Below are positions 1-5,544 of a DNA stretch of 5,673 nucleotides, in pieces (the stretch's first letter is position 1; each line of letters begins with the position of its first letter). This stretch comes from Anaerolineae bacterium CG2_30_64_16 (lineage in GTDB: Bacteria > Chloroflexota > Anaerolineae > CG2-30-64-16). Location of the stretch: positions 1-5,673 of the forward strand of contig MNXL01000366.1 in assembly GCA_001871755.1 (NCBI GenBank), in the 5' to 3' direction. The notes under the pieces were generated by a model that saw nothing but the letters and a program-made list of their open reading frames with translations, ran no database searches and was not told where the DNA came from. The position numbers were made by a program, and so were the translations under genes.

Positions 1-48
1 CAATTTACCCCGTTACCAATTTACCCCGTCACCGTGTCACCTTGTCAC
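1..48 (+). repeat. 8-bp-period tandem array upstream of the tyrosine kinase gene
   Basis: Six contiguous octamers can be read: CAATTTAC, CCCGTTAC, CAATTTAC, CCCGTCAC, CGTGTCAC, CTTGTCAC. All end in TTAC or TCAC followed by C. The array may extend left of the window. It mixes the A/T-rich dialect seen at 5545-5673 (read on the minus strand as TTACCAAT) with the G/C-rich dialect seen at 2222-2285 (CGTGTCAC). It ends only 14 nt before the ATG at 63, so it occupies the place where a 5' UTR or core promoter would be expected. I do not recognise it as a named element. Confidence 0.85.
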
Positions 49-52
49 CTTC

Positions 53-57
53 AGGAG
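53..57 (+). promoter_or_regulatory. Shine-Dalgarno site that fixes the kinase start at 63
   Basis: AGGAG lies 5 nt before the ATG at 63-65. The alternative in-frame TTG at 42 falls inside the octamer array and has no purine-rich site before it, so the ATG is the better start. No promoter can be recognised between the window edge and this site. Confidence 0.75.
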
Positions 58-62
58 CAGGT

Positions 63-1703
63 ATGGAACTTCGTCAGTACGCCTTGTTGCTGCGCAAGTG
101 GCTCTGGTTGGTCGTGATCTGCACGGTGGTGGCTGGCGGGACGGCCTACGGGGTGAGCAAGAACAGCACGCCGATCTACCAGGCCTCGGCGACGTTGCTG
201 GTCAACCAGGCGTCCAACCCCGTGTCAGGGGCAGGTTATCAGGATATCCTCACCAGCGAGCGGCTCGCGAAGACCTACGCAAGCCTGCTGACCGGCTGGC
301 CTATGCTCGATGAGACGGCGCGGCGGCTTGGTGTGGACGCGAAGGACCTGGAGAAGACAGTCACGGTGTCTTCCGTGCGGGACACGCAGTTGCTGGAGAT
401 CCAGGTCGAAGGCCCGAACCCACAGCTCATTGTTCAGATCGCCAACACCCTGCCGGAAGTTTTCATCGCCCAGAACCAGGAGCTGCAGATGGGGCGGGTC
501 AGCGAGTCGAAGGCGAGTCTGGAGCGCGAGATCACTTCGGTCGAGGCCGACATCACCCGCACCCAGGATGCGCTCAACGCGGTGACTGACGATAACCAGC
601 GTATGCGTCTCGAGACCAGCCTGGCCCAATACCGCAGCACTTATTCCAGTCTATTGAGTAGCTACCAGCAGATCCGGTTAGCCGAAGCCCAGGCGACAGA
701 CAATGTCGCGATTGCGAAACCAGCACGAGTTCCTGAACTGCCGATCCGGCCGCGGACGATGACGAACACGCTATTGGCGGCGGTGGTGGGGGCGATGATT
801 GCGGTAGGGGCGGCGTTTCTGATCGAGTATCTGGACGACACGATCAAGACGCCGGACGACGTGGCCCGGGTGAGCGGGTTGTCGACGTTGGGGGCGATCG
901 CGCGGTTGAAGGAGACGGGGGGGACGCGGCAGTTGGTGGCGTGGTTGCAGACCAAGGCGCCGGAATCGGAGGCGTACCGGACGTTGCGGACGAACATCCA
1001 GTTTTCGAGCGTGGACAAGCCGGTGCGGTCGTTGTTGGTGACGAGTGCGGGGCCGAGCGAGGGGAAGAGCACGACGGCGGCGAACCTGGCGGTGGTGATG
1101 GCGCAGACGGGACAGCGGGTAGTGTTGGTGGACACGGATCTGCGCCGGCCGGTGATGCACAAGGTATTTGGGGTGGCGAACAACACGGGGTTGACGTCGG
1201 CGTTGCTGAACGGCGAGCAGGTGGTGTTGGATGGGCATTTGCAGGGGACGGAGGTAGAGAACCTGTCGTTGTTGACGAGTGGGCCGATTCCGCCGAACCC
1301 CTCGGAGCTGTTGGGGTCGCACCGGATGGCGCGGTTGGTGGAGAAGCTGGCGGGGCAGGCGGACCTGGTGATCTTCGACAGTCCGCCGGTGCTGGCGGTG
1401 ACGGATGCGGCGGTGATGGGGCGGCAAGTGGATGGGGTGGTGCTGGTGGTGGATGCGGGGCAGACCCGCGAGCAGGTGCTGGCCCAGGCCGCGGCCGAGC
1501 TGCAGCAGACCGGCGCGAACCTGCTTGGGGTCGTGCTCAATCGGCTGGACAGCCGGCGGGGCGGCTACTACTATTACTACTATTACTACTCCGAAGAGGA
1601 GGGCGGTCAGCGCCGGCGCTCGATCTCGCCGCACGGGGCGGACGAGGAGGGAGCGCCGGCACGTGGGCGAGCGCGTTTTCCCTGGCCACGTCTGCGGGCC
1701 TGA
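63..1703 (+). CDS. Polysaccharide co-polymerase / tyrosine autokinase (Wzc/CapAB-like BY-kinase)
   Basis: This 546-residue inner-membrane protein is predicted to control chain length and export of a surface polysaccharide through cycles of tyrosine autophosphorylation. Domains seen in order: a Wzz-type N-terminus with membrane segment 1 at about 14-31; an extracytoplasmic part with a likely coiled coil at about 138-212; a proline-rich motif (PARVPELPIRPR, 220-231); membrane segment 2 at about 236-254; EAYRTLRTNI at 303-312; and the kinase domain. The kinase has Walker A SAGPSEGKST (328-337, Lys335), Walker A' VLVDTDLRRP (354-363) and Walker B DLVIFDSPP (434-442). Eight consecutive tyrosines (502-509) form the phosphorylation cluster. 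They are followed by an unusual 37-residue acidic-then-basic tail rather than ending the protein. Membrane and kinase parts are fused in one chain, as in proteobacterial Wzc, whereas Firmicutes split them. No other polysaccharide genes are visible, and the window edge prevents judging the operon. Codon use shifts sharply inside the gene (see findings). The start at 63 is chosen from the AGGAG site. Confidence 0.93.
   Translation: MELRQYALLLRKWLWLVVICTVVAGGTAYGVSKNSTPIYQASATLLVNQASNPVSGAGYQDILTSERLAKTYASLLTGWPMLDETARRLGVDAKDLEKTVTVSSVRDTQLLEIQVEGPNPQLIVQIANTLPEVFIAQNQELQMGRVSESKASLEREITSVEADITRTQDALNAVTDDNQRMRLETSLAQYRSTYSSLLSSYQQIRLAEAQATDNVAIAKPARVPELPIRPRTMTNTLLAAVVGAMIAVGAAFLIEYLDDTIKTPDDVARVSGLSTLGAIARLKETGGTRQLVAWLQTKAPESEAYRTLRTNIQFSSVDKPVRSLLVTSAGPSEGKSTTAANLAVVMAQTGQRVVLVDTDLRRPVMHKVFGVANNTGLTSALLNGEQVVLDGHLQGTEVENLSLLTSGPIPPNPSELLGSHRMARLVEKLAGQADLVIFDSPPVLAVTDAAVMGRQVDGVVLVVDAGQTREQVLAQAAAELQQTGANLLGVVLNRLDSRRGGYYYYYYYYSEEEGGQRRRSISPHGADEEGAPARGRARFPWPRLRA
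1566..1589 (+). repeat. In-frame 9-bp tandem repeat encoding eight tyrosines
   Basis: The codons run tac tac tat / tac tac tat / tac tac, which is 2.7 copies of a 9-bp unit, inside the kinase gene. Pure TAC/TAT repeats of this kind can change length by polymerase slippage in steps of 3 or 9 bp. Such changes would alter the number of phosphorylatable tyrosines without shifting the frame. Confidence 0.85.
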
Positions 1704-1759
1704 CAGCGCGCGGGCGCAGATCGCTCTGCCTGGAACCCTCCCTTGAGGATGAGTTTGAC

Positions 1760-1796
1760 AAAGGGCCGGACGCGATGACACGCGTCCGGCCCTTTT
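1760..1796 (+). terminator. Rho-independent terminator after the tyrosine kinase gene
   Basis: A perfect 12-bp G/C-rich stem (gggccggacgcg at 1763-1774 with cgcgtccggccc at 1781-1792) encloses a 6-nt loop (atgaca). AAA/TTT pairing extends it to 15 bp, and the RNA ends in UUUU (1793-1796). It begins 57 nt after the kinase stop codon. On the minus strand the hairpin is followed by only three T's, so termination from the right would be weaker. Confidence 0.9.
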
Positions 1797-1858
1797 GGTT
1801 ATACAGAGTGCATGTCAGTTTTCGGCCCTTCGACGTTGCTCAGGACATGCTTCGCTCA

Positions 1859-2128
1859 GTCACACCCGCGGGCGCGGGTGTCCAGGCTGCTGGATTCCCG
1901 CTTTCGCGGGAATGACGGGCGCCGAGTCACACCCGCGCCCGCGGGAATGACGCCTGCTTTCGCGGAAATGACGGTCTCCGAGTCACACCCGCGGACGCGG
2001 GTGTCCAGGCTGCTGGATTCCCGCTTTCGCGGGAATGACGCCTGCTTTCGCGAGAATGACGGACGCCGAGTCACACTCGCGCCCGCGGGTGTCCAGGCTG
2101 CTGGATTCCCGCCCTGGGCGGGCATGAC
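1859..2128. repeat. Cluster of palindromic REP-like units with dRS3-type cores
   Basis: Three units of about 59 nt (1859-1917, 1982-2040, 2070-2128) share the order gtcacacccgcg..cgcgggtg, tccaggctgctgg, attcccgc..gcgggaat, gac(g). A fourth copy at 1926-1952 is internally deleted, joining the left hairpin directly to gcgggaatgacg. Two extra right half-units (cctgctttcgcg...aatgacgg) lie at 1953-1974 and 2041-2062. Each full unit can form two strong hairpins plus a small ccag/ctgg one. The cores at 1894-1913 and 2017-2036 fit ATTCCC-N8-GGGAAT, the pattern known from neisserial dRS3 elements. Similar palindromes are widespread in bacteria, so this shows resemblance and not common origin. Orientation is uniform across the cluster. 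Confidence 0.85.
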
Positions 2129-2188
2129 ACGCTCGGATTCTTCAAGCGCCGGCAGAATATGCTCGCCACCGTCACAAGGTGAGGTTGT

Positions 2189-2223
2189 CCGATGCTGTGC
2201 ATCGGCTCGATGCGCAGCATCGG
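2189..2223. repeat. Long inverted repeat (16-bp stem) in the convergent intergenic region
   Basis: ccgatgctgtgcatcg (2189-2204) pairs with cgatgcgcagcatcgg (2208-2223). The loop is 3 nt (gct), and a single position can pair only as G-U, in the RNA of one strand. Nested inside is a smaller palindrome, ccgatgc-tgt-gcatcgg. No T-run follows on either strand, so it is not a classical intrinsic terminator. It lies about 80 nt beyond the stop of the minus-strand operon and could still act as a transcript 3'-end stabiliser or a factor-dependent stop. Confidence 0.7.
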
Positions 2224-2285
2224 CGTCACGTTGTCACTTTATCACCTTGTCACCGTGCCACCCTGTCACCGTGTCACCGTGTCAC
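2222..2285 (+). repeat. 8-bp-period tandem array, GC-rich dialect
   Basis: Eight contiguous octamers can be read: ggcgtcac, gttgtcac, tttatcac, cttgtcac, cgtgccac, cctgtcac, cgtgtcac, cgtgtcac. The consensus is CGTGTCAC, identical to the unit at 33-40, and the cttgtcac unit recurs at 41-48. The right end is the most homogeneous and the left end the most diverged, as expected if newer copies are added on the right. The array ends 19 nt beyond the stop codon of the minus-strand gene, so here it is downstream of genes on both sides. Confidence 0.88.
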
Positions 2286-2304
2286 ACATCGCTCCCCGTA
2301 GCGC

Positions 2305-3375
2305 CTACTTCGGGCTGAGGCCCAATCCCTTGTAAAGGGTGGCGAAATCGAAGTACTCTGCCAGCAGAGCCATGAACCGGTCGATCTTGGCCGGTTGCTG
2401 GAAGCGACTGCGGCCGAAATACCCCTCGATGATGTCTACAGCGCTGAGGGTGTCCAGGTTGGACAGCAGCACGGGCACGTCCAGCTCCTCGGCCCGGTTG
2501 AGCACGGCCGCGCTGGGATAGAGATTGCCGGTCAGGATCAGACAGCGCGTGGAGGTCTCTAACGCCGCGAGCTGGATGTCGGCCCGGTCGCCGCCGGTGA
2601 TGACGGCCTTGTTCGGTTTGCGCCGGAAGTAGGTCAGCGCACTCTCGACGCTCATCGCGCCGACCAGCATGTGCTCGACCAGCTCTTGCGTGTGATCGGC
2701 GCTGCACAAGATCTCTGCCTGCAGCCCTTCCGCCAACTCGGCGACCGAGGGCGCGGCTAACAGTTGGTCCTTGCGCAACACACCAAGCACCGGGATGCCG
2801 TGCCGCGTCAGGTAACCGGTTACGACATCCTGGACATGATCCAACCGGGTGCGGGGCACTTCGTTGATGACCACGCCCATCAGCACGTCCCCAAAATACG
2901 ACTGGGCGGTCAACACACGGTCGACCATCATGCCGTCGTCGTACTTCACCACAAGGATGGGGCGAGCCTTCAGCAGTTCGACAACGTGTTTGGGCGGGAG
3001 GCCAACGATGTAACCCTCGCGCAGGCTACGGCCTCCTTCCAGCACCATCACGTCACGGCCTGCCGACACTGCGTCGAAGGCTTCCATGAGCCGCGGTTCG
3101 TAGTCGGTTTCGGGGCCGCGCAACTGTTGCTCGTATTTGGCCGGGGTCAGGGCCACCGGGCACAATATCTCCAACGACTCAGGCATGCTGAAAACCTGTT
3201 TGGCGAACGCCACGTCTTCGTCGTAGGCGACGCCCTCACGCAACAGGCAGTGGGTGTTGATCGGCTTCATGTAGCCGGCCTTGAGCCCGTCATTGCCGAA
3301 GCGCACCCCCAGGCCAACGCACAGCGCCGACTTGCCCGAAAAGGTCTCAGCGGAAGTGATATACAGGGTTGCCAT
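2305..3375 (-). CDS. Phosphotransacetylase N-terminal-like protein (BioD-like P-loop plus DRTGG domain)
   Basis: The 356 residues match the non-catalytic N-terminal part of long Pta enzymes. A BioD-like P-loop domain spans about 1-210, with Walker A SAETFSGKS at 8-16 (Lys15) and a VLEGG motif at 111-115. A DRTGG domain spans about 215-325 and includes ITGGDRADIQLAAL at 259-272. The PTA/PTB catalytic domain that makes acetyl phosphate is absent, and the protein ends naturally, so it is a stand-alone form and not a broken gene. AGGAG (plus-strand 3384-3388) lies 8 nt before the ATG, which supports the start. It follows the ADP-forming acyl-CoA ligase after 51 bp with no terminator, so the two are probably co-transcribed. 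A role as cytoplasmic nucleotide-sensing or regulatory partner of that ligase is my inference. The family has no firmly established activity that I can name. A dethiobiotin synthetase role is unlikely, because the DRTGG domain is present and no biotin genes are nearby. Confidence 0.88.
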   Translation of the reverse strand: MATLYITSAETFSGKSALCVGLGVRFGNDGLKAGYMKPINTHCLLREGVAYDEDVAFAKQVFSMPESLEILCPVALTPAKYEQQLRGPETDYEPRLMEAFDAVSAGRDVMVLEGGRSLREGYIVGLPPKHVVELLKARPILVVKYDDGMMVDRVLTAQSYFGDVLMGVVINEVPRTRLDHVQDVVTGYLTRHGIPVLGVLRKDQLLAAPSVAELAEGLQAEILCSADHTQELVEHMLVGAMSVESALTYFRRKPNKAVITGGDRADIQLAALETSTRCLILTGNLYPSAAVLNRAEELDVPVLLSNLDTLSAVDIIEGYFGRSRFQQPAKIDRFMALLAEYFDFATLYKGLGLSPK

Positions 3376-3426
3376 ACCGTAGACTCCTATCGTTTCTGTG
3401 AGGTGACCGTAAGCGGCCAGTCTCTG

Positions 3427-5517
3427 CTATTTCAACGCCAGCCGCATGTCGATGCCCAGCACACCCTTGCCCGTCTCGAACACCATCAGCGGGTTGATAT
3501 CCAGCTCGACAACCTCGGGAAAATCGGTGACGAGTTGCGAGACGCGAATAATCGTGTCGGCAATGGCGTCCATATCCGAGGACTTCTCCCCGCGCACGCC
3601 GCGCAGCAGGTTATAGGAGCGGATCTCACCCAACATCTCCCCGGCCTCCCGCCGGTCGATCGGGGCCACGCGGAAGGTGACGTCCTTCAGCGCTTCGACG
3701 TAGATCCCGCCCAACCCGAACATCAGCAAGGGGCCGAACTGGGGATCGCGGTTCATGCCGATGATGACCTCGCGGCCGCCCTTGACCATCTGCTGCACCT
3801 GGCAGCCCCAGATTGTGGCATCGGGCATGAAGCGGCTCGCCCGATACACCAGCAGATCGAACGCGTCGCGCACATCGCCGGCCGAGTTGATGTTGAGCTT
3901 GATCCCGCCGATGTCGGTTTTGTGCAGGATGTCCGGGGAGGCGATCTTCATTACCACCGGATAGCCGATCGCTTCGGCGGCGGCCACGGCCTCTTCGGCG
4001 GTTCTCGCCAGCACCGATTTGGGCAAGGGAATGCCGTAGGCCTCCAGCACATCGCGCGCTTCAGCGTCACCAATGGTGACCCGGCCCTCCTCGCGCACTC
4101 TGGCGAAGACCTGCTGCACCTTGTCCCGATCGACGTTGAGGGGGTCCACGTTGAGCGCCGGCGTGTTGAGCCACTGGCGATAGCGCCACATCGACGCTAT
4201 GGCCGCGACCGCGCGCTCCGGCACCTGATAGTTGGGCACACTGTAGCGAGTCAGCATCTCCACACCTGGACGCACCGCCATGTCACCCATAAAAGCGGCG
4301 AACACCGGTTTCCCGCTCCCGCGGGCCAGCTTCCCCACCGCCTCAGCCGTCTCGGAAATCTGGGTCATCGTCTGCGGGGTCAACACCACCAGCACCGCGC
4401 CCACGTTGGGATCGGCCAGTGTCTTCTCGATAGCCAGCGCGTAGCGGTCCGCCAGCGCATCTCCCAACACATCGATCGGGTTGGCGGCACTGGCAGCCGG
4501 CGGGAGCGCTTCCCGCAGCGCCTGTTGCGTCTCGGCGGTTAAGGAGGCCAGGCGCATACCGGCGCGCTCGATGGCATCGGTGGCCATGATGCCTGGCCCG
4601 CCCGCGTTGGTCACCACAGCGATGGCGTCGCTCTCCAGCACCGGTTGCCGCGCGAATGCCTGGGCGTAGTCGAACAGGTCTTGCACCGAGCCGGCGCGGA
4701 GGATCCCTACCTGCCTGAAGGCCGCATCATAGGCCTTCTCGGAGCCGGCCAGCGTGCCGGTGTGGGAAGAAACCGCCCGGGAGCCGGCGCTGGTGGTGCC
4801 GGATTTGATCGCGATGATCGGTTTCCGGCGGGTGACCTCACGCGCCACGCGCATGAACTCCGGCCCGTCCGTGATCCCTTCCAGATAGCCGACGATGGCC
4901 TTGGTTTCAGGATCAACCGCCCACCCCTTGAGCAGGTCGATTTCGTTGATGTCGGCCTTGTTGCCGATGCTGTAGAAGCGGGAGAAGCCGATGCTTTGGC
5001 CCATCGCCATGTCCAGCACCGAGGTGCACAGCGCGCCGGACTGGGACATGAAGGCAATGTGGCCGTGCCGCGGCATCCCTGCTGCGAAGGAGGCGTTCAG
5101 CTTGCACACGGTGTCGATGATGCCCAGGACGTTCGGGCCGATCAAGCGCATCCCGTAGTGATGGGCGATATCGACCACCTGTTGTTCAAGCGCCTTGCCC
5201 TCCCGGCCGACTTCTCGGAACCCGGCGGAAATGATCACCGCGCCCTTCAGTCCCCGCTGGCCGCATTCCTCCAGCGCGCCTGGGACGAACCTGGCGGGCA
5301 CCAACATCACGGCCAGGTCCACCGGATCGGGCACATCGAGCACTGACTTGTAGACGGGCAGGCCAAGGATCTCATCGGCCTTGAGGTTGACGGGGTACGC
5401 CTTGCCCTCGTAACCGTACTGCACGATGTTTTCGAGGACCTGGTAACCCAGCTTGCCTGGGCTGGACGAGGCGCCGATCACCGCCACGCCTCCGGGATTG
5501 GTAAACATTTCGAGCAT
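3427..5517 (-). CDS. Acetate/acyl-CoA ligase (ADP-forming), fused alpha-beta form
   Basis: This 696-residue cytoplasmic enzyme of the NDP-forming acyl-CoA synthetase superfamily catalyses acyl-CoA + ADP + Pi = acid + CoA + ATP. The alpha part comes first: a CoA-binding Rossmann domain (GASSSPGKLG at 15-24), a succinyl-CoA-ligase-like domain with SQSGAL (158-163), and the expected phosphohistidine His252 in SSHTGTLAGS (250-259). A linker at about 450-475 leads to the beta part, an ATP-grasp domain with KIASPDILHKTDIGGIKL (524-541). His532 there matches the second conserved histidine of the beta subunit. FGPLLMFGLGG (594-604) and ELDINPL (671-677) follow. All key motifs are present and the length is normal for fused forms. 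The start ATG has AGGA (plus-strand 5528-5531) 10 nt upstream. Met4 would be too far from it. The substrate (acetate or a longer or branched acid) cannot be read from the sequence. It is the first gene of a likely operon with the DRTGG protein, and an octamer array begins 27 nt upstream of the start. Confidence 0.94.
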   Translation of the reverse strand: MLEMFTNPGGVAVIGASSSPGKLGYQVLENIVQYGYEGKAYPVNLKADEILGLPVYKSVLDVPDPVDLAVMLVPARFVPGALEECGQRGLKGAVIISAGFREVGREGKALEQQVVDIAHHYGMRLIGPNVLGIIDTVCKLNASFAAGMPRHGHIAFMSQSGALCTSVLDMAMGQSIGFSRFYSIGNKADINEIDLLKGWAVDPETKAIVGYLEGITDGPEFMRVAREVTRRKPIIAIKSGTTSAGSRAVSSHTGTLAGSEKAYDAAFRQVGILRAGSVQDLFDYAQAFARQPVLESDAIAVVTNAGGPGIMATDAIERAGMRLASLTAETQQALREALPPAASAANPIDVLGDALADRYALAIEKTLADPNVGAVLVVLTPQTMTQISETAEAVGKLARGSGKPVFAAFMGDMAVRPGVEMLTRYSVPNYQVPERAVAAIASMWRYRQWLNTPALNVDPLNVDRDKVQQVFARVREEGRVTIGDAEARDVLEAYGIPLPKSVLARTAEEAVAAAEAIGYPVVMKIASPDILHKTDIGGIKLNINSAGDVRDAFDLLVYRASRFMPDATIWGCQVQQMVKGGREVIIGMNRDPQFGPLLMFGLGGIYVEALKDVTFRVAPIDRREAGEMLGEIRSYNLLRGVRGEKSSDMDAIADTIIRVSQLVTDFPEVVELDINPLMVFETGKGVLGIDMRLALK

Positions 5518-5544
5518 GGTTTTGCGTTCCTGAGAATTGATGCG

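Larger units (their letters stand above)
1704..2304. other. Gene-free region between convergent transcription units
   Basis: I see no credible gene in these 601 bases. Open frames here arise from the repeats: they translate into recurring strings such as SRLLDSRFRGND and show no family resemblance. The region carries an intrinsic terminator (1760-1796), a palindromic repeat cluster (1859-2128), a long inverted repeat (2189-2223) and an octamer array (2222-2285). The stretch 1820-1858 (around cccttcgacg...gctcag) resembles another common degenerate interspersed repeat, but only one copy is present here, so I do not call it separately. Positions 1704-1759 and 2129-2188 hold nothing I can name. 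Confidence 0.75.

Noticed and set aside
42..62. Upstream TTG start for the kinase
   Set aside because: It lies in the octamer array without a ribosome binding site, whereas the ATG at 63 has AGGAG at 5-nt spacing and begins at the usual N-terminus of the family.
662..1781. Long minus-strand frames opposite the kinase gene
   Set aside because: They overlap a clear kinase with all Walker motifs, and their compositions (Arg/His/Pro or Thr/Ser rich) are those of shadow frames.
1859..2285. CRISPR array
   Set aside because: The repeats are palindromic units without unique equal-length spacers, and the octamers have no spacers at all. No cas gene is present.
1812..2318. 168-codon open frame on the plus strand in the intergenic region, with an 89-codon one opposite
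   Set aside because: They are translations of the palindromic repeats and the octamer array, with recurring SRLLDSRFRGND-like strings, no family resemblance and no ribosome binding site.
2305..3375. bioD (dethiobiotin synthetase)
   Set aside because: The P-loop domain is BioD-like, but a DRTGG domain follows and no biotin genes are nearby. The fit to the Pta N-terminal module is better.
2764..4542. 592-codon open frame on the plus strand, antisense to the ligase and the DRTGG gene
   Set aside because: It runs across two well-supported genes and their gap in the opposite direction. Its translation is rich in His, Gln and Arg without any family motif, typical of antisense frames in GC-rich DNA.
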